The notes beneath the pieces were generated by a model. That model saw only the letters and a program-made list of their open reading frames with translations. It ran no database searches and was not told the DNA's origin. Positions 9,330 to 17,677 of a stretch of DNA of 64,000 nucleotides are shown piece by piece. A program made the translations under genes and the position numbers. The number at the start of each line of letters is the position of its first letter. The stretch's first letter is position 1. The DNA is from Dyadobacter sp. CY345 (GTDB taxonomy: Bacteria; Bacteroidota; Bacteroidia; Cytophagales; Spirosomataceae): assembly GCF_021502725.1 (NCBI RefSeq), contig NZ_JAKFFS010000004.1, positions 124,001 through 188,000 of the forward strand, written 5' to 3'.

Positions 9330-11483
9330 ATGTCTATAAATAAAGAACAGGCTCTAAAACAATATTTTGGCTACGATACTTTTCGTCCACAGCAGGCCGA
9401 AATTATTGATACCGTAATGGCCGGAAAAGATTGTCTGGTACTGATGCCAACTGGCGGAGGGAAATCGGTTTGTTTTCAGATCCCTGCCATCATGCGTGAA
9501 GGTTTGACAGTTGTGATTTCTCCGTTGATCGCTTTGATGAAAGATCAGGTTGAGGCACTCAGGGTAAATGGCGTTAATGCAGCTTTTCTGAATTCTTCAC
9601 TTTCTTCGGCAGAACAGGATCAGGTGATGTGGCAGGCAAAAATCGGAGAATTAAAATTACTTTATATTGCACCTGAGCGGTTATTTTCAGGAAATACATT
9701 TGAGTTTTTGCGGGATTGGAATGTTTCTCTTTTCGCCATTGACGAGTCCCATTGTATTTCTTCCTGGGGCCATGATTTTCGTCCGGAATATCGTCAGCTG
9801 AATGCGTTAAAAAAATATTTCCCGGAAGTCCCTGTGATAGCATTGACGGCCACAGCCGACCGGGTAACCCGCCGTGATATTTTAAAACAAATTGGTATAG
9901 AAGAGGCACAAACTTTTGTCGCCAGTTTTGACAGACCGAATTTGAGTTTGAATGTTTTGCCGGGAAGAGGCAGGATTCAACAAATTCAAACCTTTCTAAA
10001 AAAACATAACGGTCAGGCCGGAATAATTTATTGTCTGAGCCGGAAAGGTACCGAAACCGTAACGGCAAGTTTACAAAAAGCAGGATTTGAGGCTGAATTT
10101 TATCATGCCGGACTAGCCTCCGAAAAACGATCCAAAGTTCAGGAACAGTTTCTTCGGGACGATATCCAGATTATTGTTGCAACAGTGGCTTTCGGAATGG
10201 GGATTGATAAATCCAATGTCCGCTGGGTTATCCATTATAATTTGCCTTCCAACGTAGAAAGTTTTTACCAGGAAATCGGCCGGGCAGGGCGCGACGGATC
10301 GCCTTCTGATACGGTTTTGTTTTATAGTTATATGGACATCATTACCCGCCAGGAAATGATAGCCAATTCAGATCAGTCCGAAGAACAGAAAGAATTATTG
10401 AACGCGAAACTAAACCGGATGAAGCAATATGCCGAAGCGGATATTTGTCGGAGAAGGATTTTGCTAAGTTATTTTAACGAAGCCGTAGATCATGATTGTG
10501 GAAATTGTGATGTTTGCCGGAATCCACGGTCACGTTTCGACGCGACGGTAATTGCGCAAAAAGCATTGTCAGGAATTGCCCGTACAAAAGAAAAAGTGGC
10601 AATGGGTATGCTGATTGACATTTTGCGTGGAAGCCGGAATAAAAATGTTTTGCAGTATGGTTATGACAAATTACCCACTTTTGGCGTAGGTCACGATCTG
10701 CGCGGGGAAGAATGGGCTGAATATATTAGCCAGTTATTAAATTCCGGGGTGATGGATATTGCTTATGATGAAGCACATTCCTTCAAATTAAATCCTGCAA
10801 GCCAACAGGTTTTATACGGAAAAAGGAAAGTGGAACTGGTAAGATTTATCCCACTTTCTGAAAGAAAAGCGAAAGAAGAAGCGCAGCTTCCAAGAGAAAA
10901 ACCGAAACAGGAAATTATCCGTGATGCATTGTTTGAACGTTTAAGAACGCTTCGTAAACAAATTGCAGATCGTATGGGCGTTCCGCCTTATGTCGTGTTC
11001 ACCGATGCAACTTTATCTGAAATGGCGCAGAAAAGACCTGTATCCGAAGCGCAAATGAAAGCGATTTCAGGGATTGGTACTGAGCGTTACCGGAATTATG
11101 GAGAAACTTTTATTAAGGAAATCGTAGATTTTGCGAGAGAAAATACCAAACCCGGAACACGTGTAGCCAAAGGAATGACTTACGTTGAAACCTGGGAGTT
11201 ATTTAAAGCGGGTTATTCTTTAAAAGTAATAGCAGAAAAACGGGACCTGAATCCGGTAACGATCATTTCTCATCTGGTAAAATTAAAGGAAGACGGCCAT
11301 GAGATCAATTTGAAGGCATTAATAGATCCGAATGTCTACAAAATCATTGTAACGGCTGCACAGGAATTAAGTATCCGCCGCGACGAGCCTCTGAAACCTC
11401 TTTTTGAAATGTTGAATGAGAAGTATGATTATGGGCAGATTAAGCTGGCGTTGGCGGTTTGGGAGGAAGAAAATCAAAGATAA
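9330..11483 (+). CDS. recQ: ATP-dependent DNA helicase RecQ
   Basis: 3'-5' DNA helicase of recombination and replication-fork repair. The 717-residue protein shows Walker A MPTGGGKS (39-46), the DESH box (138-141), the FGMGID and QEIGRAGRDG helicase motifs, then an RQC zinc site (C-R-R-R ... DCGNCDVC, about 372-398), a winged-helix region, an HRDC domain (about 530-610, ending near ISGIGTERYRNYGETF) and a C-terminal helix-turn-helix extension of about 100 residues common in Bacteroidota RecQ. A perfect -7-like box TACTTTTG lies at 9220-9227, about 100 bases upstream, without a clear -33 partner. A palindromic operator copy begins four bases after the stop. Confidence 0.95.
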   Translation: MSINKEQALKQYFGYDTFRPQQAEIIDTVMAGKDCLVLMPTGGGKSVCFQIPAIMREGLTVVISPLIALMKDQVEALRVNGVNAAFLNSSLSSAEQDQVMWQAKIGELKLLYIAPERLFSGNTFEFLRDWNVSLFAIDESHCISSWGHDFRPEYRQLNALKKYFPEVPVIALTATADRVTRRDILKQIGIEEAQTFVASFDRPNLSLNVLPGRGRIQQIQTFLKKHNGQAGIIYCLSRKGTETVTASLQKAGFEAEFYHAGLASEKRSKVQEQFLRDDIQIIVATVAFGMGIDKSNVRWVIHYNLPSNVESFYQEIGRAGRDGSPSDTVLFYSYMDIITRQEMIANSDQSEEQKELLNAKLNRMKQYAEADICRRRILLSYFNEAVDHDCGNCDVCRNPRSRFDATVIAQKALSGIARTKEKVAMGMLIDILRGSRNKNVLQYGYDKLPTFGVGHDLRGEEWAEYISQLLNSGVMDIAYDEAHSFKLNPASQQVLYGKRKVELVRFIPLSERKAKEEAQLPREKPKQEIIRDALFERLRTLRKQIADRMGVPPYVVFTDATLSEMAQKRPVSEAQMKAISGIGTERYRNYGETFIKEIVDFARENTKPGTRVAKGMTYVETWELFKAGYSLKVIAEKRDLNPVTIISHLVKLKEDGHEINLKALIDPNVYKIIVTAAQELSIRRDEPLKPLFEMLNEKYDYGQIKLALAVWEEENQR

Positions 11484-11486
11484 AAA

Positions 11487-11553
11487 GTAAATTTACCTCA
11501 TCCAAGGCCACAGTATTAGTTATATTTATAGTTTTGAGGTAAATTTACCTCAT
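11487..11553 (+). promoter_or_regulatory. Twin palindromic operators over the promoter of the HTH-ImmA gene
   Basis: GAGGTAAATTTACCTC at 11536-11551 is a perfect 16-bp palindrome ending three bases before ATG 11555. Fifteen bases of it (GTAAATTTACCTCAT, 11539-11553) recur exactly at 11487-11501. The copies are 52 bp apart, about five helical turns, which suits cooperative binding on one DNA face. A perfect Bacteroidota -7 box, TAGTTTTG (11529-11536), abuts the second copy, so transcription should start inside it and the leader is about 12 bases. This is the layout of an autorepressed promoter (inference). Confidence 0.75.
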
Positions 11554-11554
11554 T

Positions 11555-12727
11555 ATGATAGGAGATATTCTAAATAGAAGTTTTTTGGTCGAAAAATCTG
11601 TTAAACAATTGTTTAATAGTAAATTGGATGAGGCTGGTCTAAGTAAAACACAGTTCGAAAAGCTTTCCGGCATTCAAAGAAGAAGCCTGGATGGTATACT
11701 TGATAAATCATCAAAGCAAACTGATATAATTCATTTGCTAAAACTGAGCGAGTTTTTGGAGCTTAGTGTTGATGAAATTTTAGTTTATCATTTTAAAGAC
11801 AGGGCTTCCGAAGAAATCAGAGAATTACAAGAAGCTATTGAAATAACATTTATTAATAAATACTTTGACTTGAAGGCCTTATCTAATCTAGGTTTTTTCG
11901 AAAAAGAATCTTCACTGTCAGCGTTAAAGGATCGTATCTGCAAGTTTTTTCTATTCGAGACTATTTTCGACTTTGAGAATAACTTGAATGGGGTTCTTTA
12001 TAGTAGAACCAAAAGGTCGTTTAGTGATAAGATGAAAGATTTTTGGATCAAATCATCTTATAAATACTTTGAGCTTATAAATAATCCGAATGAATATTCA
12101 AGAAAGGATTTAGTCGAGCTAATTCCTAAAATCAAACCTTATACACAAAATATAGAAAAAGGATTAATTACAGTTTTTAGAGCCTTGTATAATGTTGGTG
12201 TGACAGTTGTCTTCCAACCCTTATTACCTAAAACACAGATAAGGGGTGCAACATTTATCGTAAACACGAAGCCCTGTATAGTAATAACTGATTTCAACAA
12301 AAATTATGCAACCATATGGTTTTCGTTAATTCATGAATTACATCATGTTTTGTACGATTTAGAGTTGTTGGAACGCATAAAATACCATCTTACCGGGGAG
12401 CCCGATTTATTTCTAATCCAGGAAGATAAAGCAAATAAATTTGCCGGAGAGTATTTGCTGTCGTCTGAAAAATTGCAATATATCGAGCCAATGATACATA
12501 ACTCATTCATGGTTAAAAATTTTGCATCTGAATGTCAAGTTCACCCTTCGATAATTTATTCTCAATATCAATTTAGACAATCTGAAATTGGAAATAATTA
12601 TTGGGCTGCTTTTAAAGACTTTTTTCCTGATATGGAAAAAGTAAAAAGAGGCTTAACTGTCAATAACTGGGACACCGAATCATTAGAAGAAGCAGCGTTA
12701 AAAACGAAGTCGTCACTCACTATTTAA
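11555..12727 (+). CDS. XRE-like HTH and ImmA/IrrE metallopeptidase fusion regulator
   Basis: The 390-residue product joins an N-terminal Cro/C1-type helix-turn-helix (about 16-80: KTQFEKLSGIQRRSLDGIL and the VDEILVYHF end) to a C-terminal ImmA/IrrE-type zinc peptidase. The zinc motif is HELHH at 260-264, with a downstream EDKANKFAGEYLL (about 290-302) matching the family's third-ligand helix. Proteins of this kind are repressors or anti-repressors that cleave a partner on DNA damage or stress, in phages, ICEs and toxin-antitoxin-like loci. The twin operators upstream suggest it binds its own promoter. The 158-residue gene follows after seven bases. The pair is visibly richer in A and T than recQ and tag on either side, suggesting acquisition. 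Target and trigger are unknown. Confidence 0.8.
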   Translation: MIGDILNRSFLVEKSVKQLFNSKLDEAGLSKTQFEKLSGIQRRSLDGILDKSSKQTDIIHLLKLSEFLELSVDEILVYHFKDRASEEIRELQEAIEITFINKYFDLKALSNLGFFEKESSLSALKDRICKFFLFETIFDFENNLNGVLYSRTKRSFSDKMKDFWIKSSYKYFELINNPNEYSRKDLVELIPKIKPYTQNIEKGLITVFRALYNVGVTVVFQPLLPKTQIRGATFIVNTKPCIVITDFNKNYATIWFSLIHELHHVLYDLELLERIKYHLTGEPDLFLIQEDKANKFAGEYLLSSEKLQYIEPMIHNSFMVKNFASECQVHPSIIYSQYQFRQSEIGNNYWAAFKDFFPDMEKVKRGLTVNNWDTESLEEAALKTKSSLTI

Positions 12728-12734
12728 TAATTCA

Positions 12735-13211
12735 ATGGCTAAAATAATTAAGAAACGAGACCTGACAAAAGAGGATATCGAGCGGCTTGAATTACTTCAG
12801 AAAGCGGAGGAAGTGAAGGGGGAGCAGCTGCAATTGGATTTGAGTGAAGGCGTACGTATTGAAAATGAGGCAGAAAGACTGATCGGTCAGAAAATTGATG
12901 ATCCAATAGCAAAATTTCAGCTGTATTATAAAGGATTAAATAATCTTTTAAGGGAAAATCTGCCATCTGGAAAAGATAATGAGCTCGTCAGGAGAATTAT
13001 TTATGACGAAAAGAATATTCTAATTAACAGAGGTGCTAAAAAGGATGAAAAAGGGATAAGGGGAAGTGATGGACGAATGGCATACCTTGAAGATTTGGAA
13101 TTAGCAATCCAGGTTGTAGCACAATGGCTTTCCAAGAAAGGTACTTACCAGGATTTGTATCTAGCCTTTTGGGATAAAAATGAAGAGTTGAATTATGGTC
13201 ATCAAGATTAG
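12735..13211 (+). CDS. Hypothetical protein, partner of the HTH-ImmA regulator
   Basis: I do not recognise this 158-residue family. It has no signal peptide or membrane segment. The first 30 residues are a charged, probably helical stretch (KKRDLTKEDIERLELLQKAEE), followed by an acidic patch, a basic middle (RRIIYDEKNILINRGAKKDEKG) and a helical end (YLEDLELAIQVVAQWLSKKG). It starts seven bases after the regulator's stop and shares its AT-rich composition, so the two are almost certainly one transcript. By position it could be the regulator's substrate or partner, a toxin or antitoxin, or a DNA-binding cofactor; the sequence does not decide. It is convergent with tag, with only six bases between stops. 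Confidence 0.7.
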   Translation: MAKIIKKRDLTKEDIERLELLQKAEEVKGEQLQLDLSEGVRIENEAERLIGQKIDDPIAKFQLYYKGLNNLLRENLPSGKDNELVRRIIYDEKNILINRGAKKDEKGIRGSDGRMAYLEDLELAIQVVAQWLSKKGTYQDLYLAFWDKNEELNYGHQD

Positions 13212-13217
13212 ATTATA

Positions 13218-13751
13218 CTAAATTTTCCCAACCTCCAAATAAACCGGACACCCAACACTATGCGCACCAGGCAAATACCCGGTGCTCATTAGAAATTCAT
13301 TTACAATTTCTCCACCAACAAATTTGAAATTCTTCTTAAATAATTTCAGCCAATCGGGTAGCGTTAACGGATGATGCGCATCCAGCCAGCCTTTAAAAGA
13401 GCCGTATACCTGTTTCAGAAAAACAATTTTTTGTGCATTAACGATTGCTGCGTTAATCTTCAAACGATTACGGATAATTCCCGGATCAAGTAATAATCGT
13501 TCCCGATCTTCTTCTGTGTAGGCTGCGATTTTTTCAATAGAGAAATGATTGTAAGCTTTTCGAAAACCTTCCTGTTTTCTTAACATCAATGTCCAGCTTA
13601 ATCCTGCCTGATTAATTTCCAGAATAAATCTGCCAAAAAGCTCATCATCGTCATCAATCTGAAAGCCGTATTGATGATCGTGATAATGTTTGTGCAAAAG
13701 ATAATCCGGAAGTTCGGATGGATTGTTGTTGACGTAATCGCAGTAAGACAT
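13218..13751 (-). CDS. tag: DNA-3-methyladenine glycosylase I
   Basis: Base-excision repair glycosylase removing 3-methyladenine from alkylated DNA. The 177-residue product keeps the family landmarks: Cys4 and a His in HYHDHQYG as zinc ligands, the catalytic-pocket Glu and QAGLSW (about 45-53), the GIIRNRLKI helix (about 91-99), KFVGGEIVNEFLMSTG (about 143-158) and the terminal zinc pair H164-x3-C168. It is the second gene of a two-gene minus-strand unit: the GyrI-like gene ends six bases upstream. ATG 13751 fits the family N-terminus, where Cys4 must be near the start. Confidence 0.92.
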   Translation of the reverse strand: MSYCDYVNNNPSELPDYLLHKHYHDHQYGFQIDDDDELFGRFILEINQAGLSWTLMLRKQEGFRKAYNHFSIEKIAAYTEEDRERLLLDPGIIRNRLKINAAIVNAQKIVFLKQVYGSFKGWLDAHHPLTLPDWLKLFKKNFKFVGGEIVNEFLMSTGYLPGAHSVGCPVYLEVGKI

Positions 13752-13757
13752 AGAATA

Positions 13758-14228
13758 TTAATGCTCGGTAATCCCTATTTGAATTTCAGTAATATTAGCT
13801 TCCGGATTTTGAAAATCCATATTTAAATAAATTTCACGATTTTCTCCACTCATATTCATTCCTCCTGAAACGATGGTCGGAATTAATGATCCATAAGTTT
13901 CGCCTAACTTGTTCCAATCCCCTAAATGCTGCTCCGAAACACATTGAAATGCACGGAGGCTTTTTAGTTTGAAATCTGAGTTTTCAAGATGTTTTTCTTT
14001 AAACGAAATTGGCAGGGCAATTGTCAGTGAAAAAATCGTTTCGGGATTTCCATCCATACCTTCATAAACCCAGTAAACCGGTCCGGTGATTTCAAGGTCA
14101 TTTTGGACGGCTGCCTGATACATCTTATGCGCAACCACGCGAACAAATTCTCCAATTTCTGAAAGTTTTGTTTTTGTTTCAAAACATAAAACCTGCATTG
14201 GATGTATTTTCTTAAATTCCATAATCAT
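13758..14228 (-). CDS. GyrI-like effector-binding-domain protein
   Basis: A 156-residue cytoplasmic protein that looks like a stand-alone GyrI-like / AraC effector-binding domain (SOUL-like fold): it begins with a strand reading VLCFETKTKL, a helix EFVRVVAHKMYQAA, then GPVYWVYEGMDG and paired beta strands, and ends with an NREIYLNM strand and ITEIQIGI. Such domains bind hydrophobic small molecules or, as in GyrI/SbmC, protect gyrase. It is the first gene of a unit with tag, six bases apart, which hints at a role in DNA damage or alkylating-agent stress (inference). Two ATG codons, 14228 and 14222, are possible starts. The assignment is by general resemblance. Confidence 0.6.
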   Translation of the reverse strand: MIMEFKKIHPMQVLCFETKTKLSEIGEFVRVVAHKMYQAAVQNDLEITGPVYWVYEGMDGNPETIFSLTIALPISFKEKHLENSDFKLKSLRAFQCVSEQHLGDWNKLGETYGSLIPTIVSGGMNMSGENREIYLNMDFQNPEANITEIQIGITEH

Positions 14229-14315
14229 TTATTTTGTTTGTTGTTCAGGCAAAATAAACGACGCCTACCGACAACCCTATGTCAGCATGGATTTAGAAAT
14301 AGAAATTATTTTTAT

Positions 14316-15029
14316 TTACTTCTTCCGGATTCGGCGAACCTTCTGTTTCAACCACGGATAGCTGATGTAAACGACTTTTGTAGCTGCAATACCAATTCCC
14401 GCACCCATCAGCACGTCCGCAAGCCAGTGTTTATTTTTAAGAACTCGCATCGTACCAACGGTTGTTGCGGCAGTATAGCCCCCTACGCTATACCAAGCAC
14501 TTCTTTGCCCATATTCTTCATGCAGTATTGTGGCACTCGTAAAAGCGTTGCTGGTATGTCCTGAGGGGAAAGAATGGTTATCTTCTCCGTTTGGACGAGG
14601 ATATTTCGATATCAATTTTAAACTACCGGTAACGCCTTGCGCAGCAAGATTGGAGAGAAGAGCAAGAATAAGCTGGTCACCAAAAGAATGTTTTCCTTTC
14701 ACACCGGATGCGCCCAGACTTAAACTGACAACAGCCGGTAAATAGTGGAGGTAATTATCAAAATTTTTTGTGTTGAAGTTAGGATATTCGCTTACGACAT
14801 GAGATTGCAGGTGCCTGCTTATCGATCCTTGCGTAACAAATGCTGCCAACGCGAGCGAAACCGGTGCTACGGCTTCAATAGGCCGAAACTGCCAAAGTTT
14901 TTCTTCTTTTTTCTGAACCAGCGTATCGTGGTAAACCGAGTCAATCGCCTGAGCAGATACCTGATTTGAAAATAACCCCTGACAGATAAAAATTACAAGA
15001 AAGATGCAACGTGTAAACTGTTTTTTCAT
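14316..15029 (-). CDS. PAP2-family phosphatase, exported
   Basis: Phosphatidic-acid-phosphatase type 2 enzyme, probably acting on lipid phosphates or undecaprenyl pyrophosphate at the envelope. All three catalytic motifs are present: K-x6-RP (KLISKYPRP), PSGH (in FPSGHTSNAF) and R-x5-H-x3-D (RVLKNKHWLAD). The open frame starts at 15089, but ATG 15029 gives a clean signal sequence (MKKQFTRCIFLVIFICQGL, cleavage after VSAQ), so I start there; 238 residues. It lies 63 bases downstream of kdsA on the same strand and may share its transcript. The substrate is not determined by sequence. Confidence 0.85.
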   Translation of the reverse strand: MKKQFTRCIFLVIFICQGLFSNQVSAQAIDSVYHDTLVQKKEEKLWQFRPIEAVAPVSLALAAFVTQGSISRHLQSHVVSEYPNFNTKNFDNYLHYLPAVVSLSLGASGVKGKHSFGDQLILALLSNLAAQGVTGSLKLISKYPRPNGEDNHSFPSGHTSNAFTSATILHEEYGQRSAWYSVGGYTAATTVGTMRVLKNKHWLADVLMGAGIGIAATKVVYISYPWLKQKVRRIRKK

Positions 15030-15092
15030 AAAAGAGTTTTTATAAAAATAAGATTGCAGCCTTAACCACAATCTTATTTTAAAAAGCAATGA

Positions 15093-15905
15093 TTACAAAA
15101 TGGACTCTCTAACCCGCACTAATTTTTCCAATAATCCTTCAAGCTGATCGAGCGGCAACATATTGGCTCCGTCTGATTTCGCCTCTGCCGGGTTAAAATG
15201 CGTTTCGATAAAAAGCCCGTCTGCACCCACTGCAATGGCTGCTTTGGCAATTGTTTCGATCAATTTTGGCTTTCCGCCTGTAACGCCGGATTCCTGATTT
15301 GGCTGCTGCAAAGAATGTGTACAATCCATAATAACCGGAACATCAAAAGCGCGCATGGCGGGAAGATTGCGATAATCCACGATCAATTCACCATAACCAA
15401 AACTATTGCCGCGATCAGTCAGTAAAACCTGGCAGTCCGGATTCGTTTCATTTATTTTTTCAACCGCAAATTTCATCGAAGCGCCTGAAAGAAACTGGCC
15501 TTTTTTAACATTTACAGCTTTTCCGGTACGCGCAGCCGCTGCAATTAATTCGGTTTGGCGACATAAAAATGCCGGAATTTGCAAAACATCCACATATTCC
15601 GCCGCCAAAGCCGCTTCATGTGATTCATGAATATCAGTAACGGTCGGAACACCAAAGGTCTGGCTGATTTCCTGTAAAATTTTTAAAGCTTTTTCATCAC
15701 CAATTCCTGTAAAAGAATCGACTTTTGTACGGTTGGCTTTACGGTAAGATCCTTTGAAAATATAAGGTATTTTAAGCCTGTCCGTCAGAGTAACAATATG
15801 TTCCGCAATACGCAATGCCATATCTCTTCCCTCTATCGCACAAGGGCCTGCCATAAGGAAAAACTGGGGAGAATCAGTGTTTTTTAATTTCGGAATTGAC
15901 AACAT
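15093..15905 (-). CDS. kdsA: 3-deoxy-8-phosphooctulonate (KDO-8-P) synthase
   Basis: Condenses phosphoenolpyruvate with arabinose 5-phosphate to KDO-8-phosphate, the first committed step to the inner-core sugar of LPS. Family features: MAGPCAIEGRDMALRIAEH near the N-terminus, the FKGSYRKANRTK PEP-binding stretch, VTDIHE, QIPAFLCRQTEL, VNVKKGQFL, LTDRGNSFGYGELIVDYR, and the final DGANMLPLDQLE. The open frame runs to 15920, but ATG 15905 (MLSIPKLKNTDSPQFFLMAG) gives the usual 270 residues. It points away from acpP; the PAP2 gene follows. Confidence 0.95.
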   Translation of the reverse strand: MLSIPKLKNTDSPQFFLMAGPCAIEGRDMALRIAEHIVTLTDRLKIPYIFKGSYRKANRTKVDSFTGIGDEKALKILQEISQTFGVPTVTDIHESHEAALAAEYVDVLQIPAFLCRQTELIAAAARTGKAVNVKKGQFLSGASMKFAVEKINETNPDCQVLLTDRGNSFGYGELIVDYRNLPAMRAFDVPVIMDCTHSLQQPNQESGVTGGKPKLIETIAKAAIAVGADGLFIETHFNPAEAKSDGANMLPLDQLEGLLEKLVRVRESIL

Positions 15906-16073
15906 AATACGAATAATCAAAAATTAATAAAGTTCTGTAAAGGTACGGTTATCTGCAATCTTCTCTATGTGATTCGTTGTATTCGTGGAACTTATATGGT
16001 TAAGCATTTGATATTCTGTTTCTTTTATTTCCCTTGCTTTTGGGATAGTATTATTACAGGTTTTAAAAAAATG

Positions 16074-16104
16074 TTGACAAAGTGAAGTAGAATATCTTTC
16101 TTTG
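16074..16104 (+). promoter_or_regulatory. Probable promoter of the acpP-fabF-rnc unit
   Basis: TTGACA begins at 16074 and is followed after 20 bases by TTTCTTTG (16097-16104), one mismatch from the Bacteroidota -7 consensus TAnnTTTG. The expected start is near 16110, about 25 bases before acpP. TATCTTTC at 16093 is an alternative -7 box, also one mismatch away. Confidence 0.5.
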
Positions 16105-16134
16105 TTGCGATTTTAACCAAAAAGTGTTTACAAA

Positions 16135-16371
16135 ATGTCAGCAATTGCAGAAAGAGTTAAGCAAATTATCGTCGAAAAACTCGGCGTAGAAGAGTCGGAG
16201 GTAACGCCAGAAGCAAACTTCCAGAACGACTTGGGAGCGGACTCTCTAGATACCGTTGAGTTGATTATGGAATTTGAGAAAGAATTCAATCTTTCTATTC
16301 CTGATGATCAAGCCGAGAACATTGGTACAGTTGGTCAGGCTGTTGCATATTTGGAAGAAAACGTAAAATAG
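16135..16371 (+). CDS. acpP: Acyl carrier protein
   Basis: Carries growing acyl chains of fatty-acid synthesis on a phosphopantetheine arm. The 78-residue acidic four-helix protein has the canonical DSLD attachment site with Ser37 ([16 protein letters not shown]). Length and sequence are typical. It is followed after 44 bases by fabF and then rnc, the conserved acpP-fabF-rnc order. Confidence 0.98.
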   Translation: MSAIAERVKQIIVEKLGVEESEVTPEANFQNDLGADSLDTVELIMEFEKEFNLSIPDDQAENIGTVGQAVAYLEENVK

Positions 16372-16415
16372 TTTTACGCCTTTCCAGTATCATCTTCTTT
16401 TTCTGTCCCTATTTT

Positions 16416-17669
16416 ATGAGTTTTAAGCGAGTTGTAATTACCGGTATGGGCGCATTGACGCCTATTGGAAATGATGTTCCTACCTATTGGAAGAATTTAG
16501 TTGCAGGCGTGAGCGGTGCTGCGCCTATAACAAGGTTTGATGCCGAACGGTTTCGGACCCGATTTGCCTGTGAGGTGAAAGGGCTGGACATACATGATTA
16601 CATTCCGCGTCAGGAAGCTCGTAAAATGGATCCATTTACCCAGTATGCCGTAATTGCAACTGACGAAGCAATGAAGGACGCCGGCTTTGACGCAGATACA
16701 CTTGATCTCGACAAAGCCGGTGTAATTTGGGGTTCGGGAATTGGTGGTTTGAAAACATTTGAGGACGAAGTTCTGAACTTCTCAGATGGCGGAAGAAATC
16801 CGCGTTTCAATCCATTCTTTATCCCTAAAATGATTGCTGATAGCGCGTCGGGAGTTCTTTCCATTCGTTATGGCTTTCGTGGACCAACTTTCATTACGGT
16901 TTCAGCATGTGCTTCCGCAACCAATGCCTTGATCGATGCATTTAATTATATCCGTCTGGGTATGATGAATGTATGTATTTCAGGCGGTTCCGAGGCGGCT
17001 ATCACGAATGCAGGTGTGGGTGGATTTAATGCTTTGAAAGCATTATCAGAAAATAACGCTTCACCGGAGACGGCGTCACGTCCTTATGACAAGGACAGAG
17101 ACGGATTTGTTTTAGGAGAGGGTGGTGCAGCATTGATTCTGGAAGAGTACGAGCACGCCAAAGCTCGCGGCGCGAAGATTTATGCCGAAATGATTGGTGG
17201 AGGTATGTCATCTGATGCATACCACATTACTGCTCCGCATCCGGAAGGTCGCGGTGCCTACATGGTAATGAAAAATACGCTTGAAAATGCAGGATTACAG
17301 CCAGAAGACATTGATTATATCAATACCCACGGTACTTCAACACCTATTGGTGATCCGCAGGAAATTAAAGCAATCGAGAAATTCTTCGGTGAGCATGCCT
17401 ACAACATGAGCATCAGTTCTACCAAATCCATGACCGGGCATTTGCTTGGTGGTGCGGGAGCAATTGAGGCAGCTGCGTGTATCATGGCGATCCAGGATCA
17501 GATTATTCCGCCTACGATCAACCATTTTACGGATGATCCGGAGATTAATCCCCGATTGAACCTTACTTTTAATACAGCACAAAAACGCAAGGTCGATATA
17601 GCCCTAAGTAATACTTTTGGTTTTGGCGGTCATAATGCTTCCGTTATTTTCAAGAGGTTCGAGGAATAA
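16416..17669 (+). CDS. fabF: Beta-ketoacyl-ACP synthase II
   Basis: Elongating condensing enzyme of type II fatty-acid synthesis, joining malonyl-ACP to acyl-ACP. The 417-residue product has the Cys-His-His triad of the KAS I/II family: Cys165 in VSACASATNALI, His305 in HGTSTPIGD and His342 in SMTGHLLGGAGAIE, plus the C-terminal NTFGFGGHNA loop. Its carrier acpP lies just upstream and rnc starts eight bases downstream of the stop, so these are co-transcribed. Confidence 0.97.
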   Translation: MSFKRVVITGMGALTPIGNDVPTYWKNLVAGVSGAAPITRFDAERFRTRFACEVKGLDIHDYIPRQEARKMDPFTQYAVIATDEAMKDAGFDADTLDLDKAGVIWGSGIGGLKTFEDEVLNFSDGGRNPRFNPFFIPKMIADSASGVLSIRYGFRGPTFITVSACASATNALIDAFNYIRLGMMNVCISGGSEAAITNAGVGGFNALKALSENNASPETASRPYDKDRDGFVLGEGGAALILEEYEHAKARGAKIYAEMIGGGMSSDAYHITAPHPEGRGAYMVMKNTLENAGLQPEDIDYINTHGTSTPIGDPQEIKAIEKFFGEHAYNMSISSTKSMTGHLLGGAGAIEAAACIMAIQDQIIPPTINHFTDDPEINPRLNLTFNTAQKRKVDIALSNTFGFGGHNASVIFKRFEE

Positions 17670-17677
17670 TTAACTTA

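Noticed and set aside
9574..10068. A 164-codon minus-strand frame inside recQ
   Set aside because: Antisense shadow of a well-conserved helicase.
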